Below are positions 1-7,430 of a DNA stretch of 64,000 bases, piece after piece. The notes below the pieces were generated by a model. The model had not been told where the DNA came from. It did not search any database and saw only the letters and a list, made by a program, of their open reading frames with translations. The stretch lies in NCBI GenBank assembly GCA_025350105.1, contig JANXYJ010000181.1, forward strand, positions 1 through 64,000, given 5' to 3'. The DNA is from Terriglobia bacterium. GTDB lineage: Bacteria > Acidobacteriota > Terriglobia > Bryobacterales > Bryobacteraceae. The translations under genes and the position numbers were made by a program. How positions within the stretch are numbered: the stretch's first letter is position 1; each line of letters starts with the position of its first letter.

Positions 1-3000
1 CCCCAACGCACTTCCGTCGCGCTCCTGCGAACCACGGGTATCCCCCATCTTCGATCACGTCGCCGGCCTTGATGTCGTTGTAGTTCACCAGCGAAATACC
101 GCACTCATAACCTGATTTCACTTCGCTGGCGTCGTTCTTGAAGCGCTTGAGTGCGTCAATCTTGCCGGTATGCACCAGTTTGTTATCGCGCATCAGGCGC
201 ACTTCGCAACTGCGCAGAATCACGCCGTCGTCCACCTGGCAGCCGGCCACCGCGCCAACCTTGGAAATCTTGAACACCTCGCGCACCTGCGCGCGGCCCT
301 TGTAGACTTGTTTGAAAACGGGCTCCAGAAGGCCCGTCATGGCGCGCTTAATTTCGTCCGAAAGCTCGTAAATAATCGAGTGCAGGCGGATATCCACCTT
401 CTCTTCTTCCGCCGTGGCTTGTGCGTTGCGTTCGGGCCGTACGTTGAAGCCCACAATTACCGCGTTCGAGGCCGACGCCAGCAGCACGTCGGTTTCGGTG
501 ATCGCACCGACGCCCGAATGCAGTACGCGGATCTTCACTTTGTCCGTTGACAGCCGTTGCAAGCTATCGGAAATCACTTCCGCCGTGCCGCCCACATCCG
601 TCTTCAGAATAATGCTGAGTTCCTTAACCTCGCCCTCTTTCAACTGATCGTGCAGTTGATCGAGCGTAATGCGCTTGGTCTTGGACATCTGTACTTCGCG
701 GTCTTTTTGCTGGCGGTAAATGACAATCTGTTTCGCCTTCGCCGTATCGGTGACCACCTGCAGCGTGTCACCCACATCGGGCAGCGAATCGAGGCCCAGC
801 ACTTCGGCAGGCATGGATGGACCCACTTCGCGTACCGGCTGTCCACCGTCGCCAAACATCGCACGGACCTTGCCCGACACCGAACCGCAGATCACGAAAT
901 CGCCCACCTTCAATGTTCCATTGCGCACCAGTACCGTTGCCACTGGACCGCGTCCACGATCCAGCTTTGCTTCGAGCACGGAACCCATGCCAGGCCGGGT
1001 TGCATTGGCTTTCAGATCTTGCAAATCGGCAACCAGCAGAATCATTTCCAGAAGACTATCGATGCCGTCTTTGGTTTTGGCCGAAACGTTCACCATGGGC
1101 GTATCGCCGCCCCATTCATCCCACAGCAGGCCGCGATCGGACAGCTGCTTCTTTACCCTATCCGGCTGAGCATCCGGTTTGTCGATTTTATTCACCGCCA
1201 CAATGATGGGCACGCCGGCTGCTTTGGCGTGATCGATGGCTTCCAGCGTCTGCGGCATCACACCGTCGTCCGCCGCCACCACCAGAATGACGATATCGGT
1301 CACCTTGGCGCCGCGCGCACGCATCCGGGTAAAGGCTTCGTGACCCGGCGTGTCAATGAACACAATATTCTTGCCGTTCTTCTCCACGTGATACGCGCCG
1401 ATGTGCTGCGTGATGCCGCCGGCTTCTCCGCCAGCCACATTGGCTTCGCGTATGGAATCGAGCAGCGAAGTTTTGCCGTGATCGACGTGGCCCATGATGG
1501 TGACCACCGGCGGCCGCTTCTCGCGATCGTCGTCTACTTCAGTCTGCTGAATTTCGTGCGTCGTTTCTTCTTCGTAGCTCAGCTTATTGGTGGAGGCGCC
1601 AAAGTCACGCGCCAGTTCCTCGGCCAGCTTTACGTCCATGGTCTGGTTGATAGTGGCGAAAATCTTCCTCTCCACCAAACGCTTCACCAGCAAGTTGCCC
1701 TTGATGCCCAGCTTTTCCGAAAGCTCTTTTACCGTGATGCCTTCGGCAATGGTGATCTCGCGATCGACCGGCGGCTGTTGGAACGATTCCTGGCGCCGCG
1801 AAACGGGACGCAAACGTCCTTCCTCATCCTCACGGCGATGGCCCGCTCCTCGCGTGCCGGGTTTGGTGGCATGGCGGCGGCCCGGATCGGTAGGCAAAGT
1901 GGCGGGTTCCGCCCGCAACGGCGAAGTAGGATGCATCGGCCGCCCGCGCGGAGGGCCGCCGGGACGCTGCGGATACGAACTGCCTGGATAAGGCGATCCA
2001 GGTGCCCCACCGGGACCCCCGCCACTACCCCGTGACAATGGTTGGCCGGGACGCACCGGACCGGTATAAATGGGGCGCCCTGGAACCGGACTGCTGGGGC
2101 GGGCCGACGGCGCGCCCGGCCGTGGTTGACCCGGCATGGCCGGTGCTGCTGGCGGTTTCGCCAAGCGGGCTGCCAAATCCGGACGCGGCGGAACCACCGG
2201 ACGTACGCCGGGCTGGCCTGCCAATGGTGGCCGTGGACCTGAACCGGTTTGACCGGATGATCCGGTTTGCGATGGTCCTGCTTGCGGAAAGCTCGACGGC
2301 GGGTAGTTTCCGTGCGAAGAATGCGCTGACGGCGGACGCAACGGTTGCTGCGCGGCGCCAGGCATCGGCGGTCGCGGCAGCGGACCGCCCGGTCTGGGTG
2401 AACCTGCGCCGGGCGTGGTAATCCCGCGAGGTGTTGTCATCCCACCGGGCGTGGTAATCATCGACGGCGGGTGAGCCGACCCCGGCATCGGCGTGGGCCT
2501 GGGCCCAGGCATCGTTGGACGCAACGGCGTCTGGCTGGCAGGACGCGGCGGTTGCGGGGTTCCCGGCTGGGTTGTTCCAGAAAGTTGGGTTGTCCCAGAA
2601 AGCTGGGTTGTTCCGGGAACGGGCGCACTCGGCGTGGCCGAACCAGGTGTGCTCATGGCTCCAGGCGCGGACGTTTGTGTCGCGGGATGGGTTGACGTGT
2701 GTGTTGACGTGTGTGTTGAGGTGTGTGTTGAAGGCTGAGTGGACAGCTGTCCGGCCGCCCCCGGTAGCGGTTGCCTTGGTCCCGAGAAATCTTGTCCAGG
2801 CCGTGGTATTGGTGGCACCGCACGAACCGGAATCGCAGGTGAACGATTTACAATCGGACCACTGGGTGCCAGGCTTCCCGGTGCGGAACCCGACGCTAAA
2901 GGCGGACGCAACGGAAACGCTGTTTTGCGTTGCGGTGCCACTGGCGCGGCAGTTTCTGGCGTTACCGTTGTTGCCGCGTTGGTTGTGATACTCGGTGTGA

Positions 3001-3433
3001 CGGCCGGTGCAACACTGGGCGCAACACCTGGTGCAACAGCTGGTGCAACACCCGGCGCAACACTTGCAACGACCGGTGTGATGTTCGACGCAGCAGTTGG
3101 CGTGACAGCAATTGGCATGACAGCAGTTGGCGTCACTTCGGCTTTCGCTGTGTGCGGAATCTCCATCGGTTCACCGGAGCGGCTGCTCGAGTGTGCAGCC
3201 GATTCTGCAGAAGAAGCAGAAGCCGAAGACAGGTCACCGCGTGGCCGCTCGCCTGTCGATTCACCAGCATCTTCGCCAGTTACCCGGCGGCGAATTCTCA
3301 AGGCCAGATCGTCCTCAAGAGAACTGGAATGCGTCTTCTTGTCGTGGACGCCTAGCTCCGGCAAGATATCAATAATCACGCCGGGTTTTACCTCCAGCTC
3401 ACGAGCCAACTCGTTGATGCGAATTTTACTCAT
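1..3433 (-). CDS. infB: Translation initiation factor IF-2 (3' end cut by window edge)
   Basis: GTPase that brings initiator fMet-tRNA to the 30S subunit. The minus-strand frame stays open from the ATG at 3433 to the window edge (about 1144 codons). It starts [13 protein letters not shown], the first IF2_N domain (residues 1-50). A Pro/Ala/Thr-rich linker follows (about 55-540) with several in-frame tandem repeats, then a second IF2_N domain (about 560-610). The G domain has GHVDHGKT near residue 648, DTPGHEAF near 693 and NKID near 746. Domains II to IV follow, with the typical [10 protein letters not shown] and [12 protein letters not shown] near the end. The last 17 or so visible residues do not resemble a usual IF-2 tail, so the exact end is uncertain. 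Last gene of the rimP-nusA-infB operon, 126 nt after nusA. Confidence 0.97.
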   Translation of the reverse strand, partial: MSKIRINELARELEVKPGVIIDILPELGVHDKKTHSSSLEDDLALRIRRRVTGEDAGESTGERPRGDLSSASASSAESAAHSSSRSGEPMEIPHTAKAEVTPTAVMPIAVTPTAASNITPVVASVAPGVAPAVAPGVAPSVAPAVTPSITTNAATTVTPETAAPVAPQRKTAFPLRPPLASGSAPGSLAPSGPIVNRSPAIPVRAVPPIPRPGQDFSGPRQPLPGAAGQLSTQPSTHTSTHTSTHTSTHPATQTSAPGAMSTPGSATPSAPVPGTTQLSGTTQLSGTTQPGTPQPPRPASQTPLRPTMPGPRPTPMPGSAHPPSMITTPGGMTTPRGITTPGAGSPRPGGPLPRPPMPGAAQQPLRPPSAHSSHGNYPPSSFPQAGPSQTGSSGQTGSGPRPPLAGQPGVRPVVPPRPDLAARLAKPPAAPAMPGQPRPGAPSARPSSPVPGRPIYTGPVRPGQPLSRGSGGGPGGAPGSPYPGSSYPQRPGGPPRGRPMHPTSPLRAEPATLPTDPGRRHATKPGTRGAGHRREDEEGRLRPVSRRQESFQQPPVDREITIAEGITVKELSEKLGIKGNLLVKRLVERKIFATINQTMDVKLAEELARDFGASTNKLSYEEETTHEIQQTEVDDDREKRPPVVTIMGHVDHGKTSLLDSIREANVAGGEAGGITQHIGAYHVEKNGKNIVFIDTPGHEAFTRMRARGAKVTDIVILVVAADDGVMPQTLEAIDHAKAAGVPIIVAVNKIDKPDAQPDRVKKQLSDRGLLWDEWGGDTPMVNVSAKTKDGIDSLLEMILLVADLQDLKANATRPGMGSVLEAKLDRGRGPVATVLVRNGTLKVGDFVICGSVSGKVRAMFGDGGQPVREVGPSMPAEVLGLDSLPDVGDTLQVVTDTAKAKQIVIYRQQKDREVQMSKTKRITLDQLHDQLKEGEVKELSIILKTDVGGTAEVISDSLQRLSTDKVKIRVLHSGVGAITETDVLLASASNAVIVGFNVRPERNAQATAEEEKVDIRLHSIIYELSDEIKRAMTGLLEPVFKQVYKGRAQVREVFKISKVGAVAGCQVDDGVILRSCEVRLMRDNKLVHTGKIDALKRFKNDASEVKSGYECGISLVNYNDIKAGDVIEDGGYPWFAGARRKCVG
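2568..2615. repeat. 18-nt tandem repeat inside the infB linker
   Basis: Two full units and one partial unit of TGGGTTGTTCCAGAAAGT (plus-strand reading), with two substitutions in the second unit. The period is a multiple of three, so infB stays in frame and gains a repeated TTQLSG peptide. Confidence 0.85.
2691..2730. repeat. 12-nt tandem repeat inside the infB linker
   Basis: Three units of GTTGACGTGTGT (the third has one change) plus a partial fourth. They encode a repeated THTS peptide in the IF-2 linker. Confidence 0.85.
3006..3065. repeat. 12-nt degenerate tandem repeat inside the infB linker
   Basis: Five units close to GGTGCAACACTG in a row. On the minus strand they encode alternating [12 protein letters not shown] blocks in the IF-2 linker. 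Confidence 0.8.
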
Positions 3434-3559
3434 ACGTAGCGCCTGACATTATGTTGCGTCACCTTCACCGGTTTGATGACCCAATGAAATAACCCAACCC
3501 AACGCCAGATAAGAACACGCGATTCCGCGATTAAACCTTTCCGAAGTCCCAACCAAATC

Positions 3560-5002
3560 TTACCCGGCCTGTCCGGTGGACTCCGCGTTTTCTATCGTAA
3601 CAGATTCATTTTGCACCGCTGTTGCGGTCTGGGCGATTGGTAGTTCGCCGCCCGCGCCGGCGTCATCACTGGATCCGGAAATGGGCGCGGCATCCGAGGG
3701 AACAACTGCCGCCACCGGTTCCGCCGCATTTTCATACTGACCGTAGTAACTGTTCACCGCCAGCTGAATTTTTTCCACCGCCTCCGGATCCACTTCCGGC
3801 AACAGTTCCAATTCTTCCGGCGTCATGGAACCCAGCCGTTCCACTGTGGTCACATCTCCGGCCATCAGTTTTTCTATGATGGCCTCGGTCAACCCATGAT
3901 CCAGCAGCACCGACACTGGCGCGCCCGGCACCACCATCGCGGCCATTTGCGATTCCACTTCCTGCCGCTTCTCTTCTTCGCTCTTAATATCAATACGCCA
4001 TCCTAGCAATTTTGCGGCCAAGCGCACATTCTGGCCTTTCTTGCCGATGGCGAGCGAAAGCTGCGTGTCGTCCACCACAACTTCCATGTGTTTGCCCAGC
4101 GAATCGACGATGGTCACGCGCGCAATCTTCGCCGGACTCAGCGCATGCGTCGCGAACACCACCGGATCGTCGCTGTATTCAATAATGTCGATTTTCTCGC
4201 CGCGCAGCTCACGGATAATGGACTGCACGCGCATGCCCTTCATGCCCACGCACGCGCCCACGCTATCCACATCGCGGTCCCTGCTGGAAACCGTGATCTT
4301 GGTCCGTTCGCCGGCTTCGCGCGCACATCCCTTGATGCTCACCGTGCCGTCGTAAATCTCCGGCACTTCCTGTTCAAACAGACGCATCACCAGCTCCGGC
4401 GCCGCGCGCGAAATCACCACACCAGCATTCTTGCCGATCTTTTCAACGCTCTTAATCACGCAGCGGATGCGGTCACCCACGCTGAAGCTTTCCAGTTTCG
4501 ATTGTTCTTTTTTGCCCAAACGCGCTTCGGTTTTCCCTAAATCCACAACCAGATCCGGGCCTTCGATGCGCTTTACCACGCAGTTCACCAGCTCGCCCAC
4601 ACGGCCGGAAAATTCGGAATGAATATTTTCGCGTTCCGCTTCGCGCACTTTTTGCAGAATCACCTGCTTGGCCAGCTGCGCGGAAATGCGGCCCAGCGCT
4701 TCGGTCTTTTTGGGGAAACGGATTTCCTGTCCAAGCTCGGCATCTTTGCGCATGGCCTGTGCCGCGCCCAGCGTCATTTCCTTGTCCGGATCGGTGACTT
4801 CTTCCACTACTTTCTTAATGCCGAAAATTTGCAGGGCGCCGGTGCCCGGATCGAAATCCGCGCCCAGTTCCTCGTTGGTATGAAATTGCTTCCGCGCCGC
4901 CACCAGCATGGCGTCCTTCACCGCGTCCAGAATAATTTTCGGGTCAATACCCTTTTCTTTGGCTAGACTTTCGACGTTTTGTAAAATCGGTCCTAAGCTC
5001 AT
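3560..5002 (-). CDS. nusA: Transcription termination/antitermination factor NusA
   Basis: 480-residue RNA polymerase-binding factor that modulates pausing, termination and antitermination. Domains in order: N-terminal polymerase-binding domain (1-130), S1 domain (about 131-200), first KH domain with GACVGMKGMRVQSI (about 245-275), second KH domain with LAIGKKGQNVRLA (about 300-340), then a helix-hairpin-helix-like C-terminal region with LDHGLTEAIIEKL and TPEELELLPEVD (about 365-420). An Ala/Ser-rich acidic tail ends the protein. It lies between rimP (181 nt upstream) and infB. No ylxR or L7Ae-like gene is inserted before infB, unlike many bacteria. Confidence 0.98.
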   Translation of the reverse strand: MSLGPILQNVESLAKEKGIDPKIILDAVKDAMLVAARKQFHTNEELGADFDPGTGALQIFGIKKVVEEVTDPDKEMTLGAAQAMRKDAELGQEIRFPKKTEALGRISAQLAKQVILQKVREAERENIHSEFSGRVGELVNCVVKRIEGPDLVVDLGKTEARLGKKEQSKLESFSVGDRIRCVIKSVEKIGKNAGVVISRAAPELVMRLFEQEVPEIYDGTVSIKGCAREAGERTKITVSSRDRDVDSVGACVGMKGMRVQSIIRELRGEKIDIIEYSDDPVVFATHALSPAKIARVTIVDSLGKHMEVVVDDTQLSLAIGKKGQNVRLAAKLLGWRIDIKSEEEKRQEVESQMAAMVVPGAPVSVLLDHGLTEAIIEKLMAGDVTTVERLGSMTPEELELLPEVDPEAVEKIQLAVNSYYGQYENAAEPVAAVVPSDAAPISGSSDDAGAGGELPIAQTATAVQNESVTIENAESTGQAG

Positions 5003-5053
5003 ATATCCCTGTTTTCGTTTTTCTGGATTTCCGTTTTCTGGTCTCTTCTTAAA

Positions 5054-5128
5054 CTTTGCTACTGGGCTTACACTCTGCTACTGGCTTACACTTTGCTACT
5101 GGGCTTACCGTTTCCTGCTGGGCTGACA
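5054..5128. repeat. 19-nt tandem repeat (four units) between rimP and nusA
   Basis: Units at 5054-5072, 5073-5090, 5091-5109 and 5110-5128, consensus CTTTGCTACTGGGCTTACA on the plus strand. One unit is a base short and the last is the most diverged. The array fills much of the 181-nt spacer inside the operon and would be transcribed. It sits where a ribosome binding region for nusA might otherwise be spaced. Confidence 0.85.
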
Positions 5129-5183
5129 ATTTGGTACTAACTTTTCGCTGGAACGGGATGCCAGCGCCGCGGCCGCTTGGCCC

Positions 5184-5759
5184 CTACCACTCGAACTTAA
5201 GGTTGGCCTTTTCCACGTGGTCCAGCGGAATTAAAACGCTTTTGCCGGGCGTGGGTTCCAGCGTAATCACGCCGTCAGCAAAGCCTTTCAGGGCGCCAAT
5301 CCAATGGCGCTGGTTTTCCACCGGCCGCCGCAGTACGATCTTCACTTTTTGGCCCACGAAGCGTTCAAACTCACGCGGCTTGGTGAGCTTCCGCTCCACT
5401 CCCGGCGAACTGACCTCTAACGCGTAAGCTTCGCCCGGAATCACGTCTTCCACGTCCAAAATCGTACCCACTTCGTGCGAAATGAATTCACAATCGGCAT
5501 GGGTCACACCCGAGAATGCCACGCCGGTTGGCGCCGGAACATTCGGAAATTCTGTGGTCGCTGCCGTGGCAGCTGAATCCATGTGACTTCCCGCTACCGT
5601 GGCAGCTGTAGGCATACGATCAATCACCATCCGCAGCACACGGTTCCGCCCGCCGCCCACCAGTTCCACATCGACAATCTCGATGCCCTGGCTGGCGCCG
5701 ACGCGCTCGGCGATCTCTCGCACTTTTTCCGTAATTGCCTCTCGATTCCGGTCTGCCAT
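5184..5759 (-). CDS. rimP: Ribosome maturation factor RimP
   Basis: 191-residue factor for 30S subunit maturation. The start MADRNREAITEKVREIAERVG is followed by the beta-strand IVDVELVGGGRNRVLRMVIDR. The conserved central segment has DCEFISHEVGTILDVED and YALEVSSPGVERKLTKPREF. The C-terminal SH3-like domain ends PLDHVEKANLKFEW. An Ala/Thr/Pro-rich insertion of about 35 residues (about 50-85) separates the first beta-strands and is built partly from two copies of a GTGGCAGCTG-containing block, so the protein is longer than the usual 150-160 residues. First gene of the rimP-nusA-infB operon. Confidence 0.96.
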   Translation of the reverse strand: MADRNREAITEKVREIAERVGASQGIEIVDVELVGGGRNRVLRMVIDRMPTAATVAGSHMDSAATAATTEFPNVPAPTGVAFSGVTHADCEFISHEVGTILDVEDVIPGEAYALEVSSPGVERKLTKPREFERFVGQKVKIVLRRPVENQRHWIGALKGFADGVITLEPTPGKSVLIPLDHVEKANLKFEW

Positions 5760-5876
5760 AACGCACCTGGGAGCTTTTGCCCAGTCTTTTTATCCGGTTG
5801 GCCGCAAAACCCCTTGGCTGCCGTTTACAAATTGCCAGCCGTCGACGGGCTGCGCTGACGCACTTAACGTTTTGCC

Positions 5877-5901
5877 AATAAAAAAGTGGGCTTTCGCCCA
5901 C
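5877..5901 (-). terminator. Intrinsic terminator in the rimP leader (candidate attenuator)
   Basis: On the minus strand a perfect 6-bp stem GTGGGC/GCCCAC with a GAAA loop is followed at once by TTTTTTATT, a classic intrinsic terminator. It lies between the inferred promoter near 5926 and the rimP start at 5759. It would therefore stop transcription before the operon unless read through. No gene lies upstream on this strand that it could serve as an ordinary 3' terminator. Attenuators upstream of rimP-nusA operons have been described in other bacteria; control by NusA is my inference. Confidence 0.75.
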
Positions 5902-5925
5902 GGGAGTCATTCGCCAACTGATTCC

Positions 5926-5931
5926 AGTATA
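5926..5931 (-). promoter_or_regulatory. Candidate -10 box for the rimP-nusA-infB operon
   Basis: TATACT on the minus strand, about 25 nt before the leader hairpin. No good -35 hexamer is visible at 17 nt, so this is a weak call based on the -10 and its position. Confidence 0.4.
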
Positions 5932-6022
5932 CACGAGGGGCCAAGCCCACCGGAATCCGCCTCTCCGGATCTTTCTTGGATTGGAATGCCGCGCGACTTC
6001 TATCGGGGGCTGCAAGAGACCG

Positions 6023-6028
6023 TATAAT
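6023..6028 (+). promoter_or_regulatory. Candidate -10 box for the 6055 gene
   Basis: A perfect TATAAT stands 27 nt before the TTG start codon, with GAGAGG at 6038-6043 as the likely ribosome binding site. The -35 region is poor. Confidence 0.45.
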
Positions 6029-6054
6029 GTTGCAATCGAGAGGAATATTCGCCA

Positions 6055-6654
6055 TTGAAACCCGATCCCGCAGCCTTACGCCGCCATTACGCTTCCCTCC
6101 CCGACGAGGTTCTTCTTGATATGGATCGGGCCGAACTCACCCAATTGGCCCAGCAGGTTTATGATGACGAACTGGCCAGCCGGCATCTGAGCACGGGCAC
6201 CGGCGCACAGGAATCGGCCGGCCCTGAACAACCCGCCGAGAAAACGGATGACGAACTGGATTGGTCTGCCGATCCCGATTGGTTGAGCGAGGCCGCCTGT
6301 GCCTGTGCCTTCGACAACGCGGCGGAAATGGACGAAGCCCGCGAGATTCTGGAGAAGGCGGAAATTCTTTGTCATGCCCGCCTTCTGCCTAGGGATACTT
6401 CGCCCGGCCAACCACCGCGCTTTGACTATGAACTGATGGTTCCGAGCGCACTCAATCTCCGTGCCATCAGCGTGCTGGACAAAGAACTGTTCAATCCTCC
6501 GGTGGAAGCCCAATGGCGGGCCCATTTTGAGGTGCTAGCGGACCAGGATTTCAGCGCCCTGCGTTTGGAGGACCTCACCGCCGGCTTGCAGGATCGCATC
6601 GCCCGCCTCACCGCCGCCTTTAACGACGAACGGATGCGGCGCTGGGGGCGCTGA
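6055..6654 (+). CDS. Conserved hypothetical protein, acidobacterial type
   Basis: 199 residues starting at TTG (6055), the only plausible start after the GAGAGG ribosome binding site. The N-terminus (HYASLPDEVLLDMDRAELTQ) is a short helical module that I associate with acidobacterial hypotheticals. An acidic linker leads to a segment with FDNAAEMDEAREILEKAEILC and then YELMVPSALNLRAISVLDKE, which resembles the signal-transducing DUF2007-type fold seen after this module. No signal peptide or membrane segment; likely cytoplasmic. The function is unknown. It is transcribed divergently from the rimP operon. Confidence 0.75.
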   Translation: MKPDPAALRRHYASLPDEVLLDMDRAELTQLAQQVYDDELASRHLSTGTGAQESAGPEQPAEKTDDELDWSADPDWLSEAACACAFDNAAEMDEAREILEKAEILCHARLLPRDTSPGQPPRFDYELMVPSALNLRAISVLDKELFNPPVEAQWRAHFEVLADQDFSALRLEDLTAGLQDRIARLTAAFNDERMRRWGR

Positions 6655-6724
6655 ATCGTATCCCGAGTGGGTGGGGTGCGAGTAACCCAGGATCGCGGCA
6701 CCGCCAGCCAGGGGCTCAGCTTTT

Positions 6725-6756
6725 TGTCCTGCGCCGATTCTGTCCTGCGCCGATTC
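6725..6756. repeat. Exact 16-nt tandem duplication
   Basis: TGTCCTGCGCCGATTC occurs twice without a gap in the noncoding stretch between the 6055 gene and the tRNA-Leu gene. The 16-nt period is not a multiple of three, as expected outside coding sequence. Confidence 0.85.
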
Positions 6757-6845
6757 GCTGTTGAAGGGATGCCCGCCGTAGTGATGATCACCATCGCCTT
6801 CGCGCGGACTCGGTCGTCGCAAAGGCGGACAGGGCAAAGGGAAGT

Positions 6846-7170
6846 TGGTGCGGGCGGAGGGACTTGAACCCTCACGGACCTTGCGGTCCAACGGATTTTC
6901 ATACCCGCTACGGCTTTCGCCGCCGCCCACCGCTTTCGCAAGTGGGGTTTGGGGTCTGGACTATCCCTTCACCGTTCCCGGATTGGTTCCGGGGCTCAGG
7001 TGCTGCCCGTCTAGTCTCTACACCTTCCCGGCCGCTTCGGGCCGGGCTTGGCTCGGGATCGCCATGTTAGAGGGTTCCCCGACTTTGAGCAGTTCTGCAT
7101 CGCCGGTTTCCCGGCGAGCACTCAAGTTGGCGCTTAAGTCCGATGCGTCTGCCGATTCCGCCACGCCCGC
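6846..7170 (-). tRNA. tRNA-Leu(UAA), interrupted by a group I intron
   Basis: Exon 1 is 7170-7136 and exon 2 is 6899-6846, giving an 89-nt tRNA with encoded CCA. The acceptor strands GCGGGCG and CGCCCGC pair fully. The D arm has GGCGGAATCGGCAGACGC, the long variable arm is GACCGCAAGGTC, and the T arm is GAGGGTTCAAGTCCCTC. The anticodon loop reads CTT then AAAA after removal of the intron, so the anticodon is UAA. The break lies between U34 and A35, the known insertion point of the tRNA-Leu(UAA) intron of cyanobacteria and plastids. Position 27-43 of the anticodon stem is a U-U mismatch. Confidence 0.93.
6900..7135 (-). ncRNA. Group I intron of tRNA-Leu(UAA)
   Basis: 236 nt, no reading frame for a homing endonuclease. 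Starting AAGCGC after the exon's terminal U, it contains conserved-core blocks typical of these introns: a GCCGG/CCGGC hairpin, GACTAGACGGGCAGCACC (P7 and joining region), AAGGGATAGTCCAGACC, and a terminal G before AAAATCC of exon 2. Peripheral stems are well paired (CCCGGCC/GGCCGGG). By insertion site and core it fits subgroup IC3. Likely self-splicing; this was not tested. Confidence 0.88.
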
Positions 7171-7190
7171 AATATCCAAATGCCGTTCCC

Positions 7191-7219
7191 AGTGTAGCGT
7201 CCTTTCGAGTGCAGACCAA
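7191..7219 (-). promoter_or_regulatory. Promoter of tRNA-Leu
   Basis: TTGGTC (7219-7214) and TACACT (7196-7191) on the minus strand are separated by exactly 17 nt and stand about 20 nt before the tRNA 5' end at 7170. The remaining 7220-7430 noncoding stretch shows nothing else I can name. Confidence 0.55.
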
Positions 7220-7430
7220 ACTAACTTTTAAGTCCCTCTGGCCTACCTGCATGCTGCTGATAAATAAAGGATTACATTCTGCAAGATGTGAGCCTGTGTA
7301 AGTAACCGTGTAAACTTCGTTTGTTAAAAATCTCTCGCCACGTCAGCATCTTATCGCGATCAAGGCGCAGCTGGCATGCGAGCTCAGCACTGCACGCCAG
7401 ATACGAAGGATCGTGGATGTGAGGGTCGGC

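Noticed and set aside
557-2035. Long open frame of 492 codons on the plus strand
   Set aside because: Antisense to infB, His/Arg-rich with no known motif; infB on the other strand is certain.
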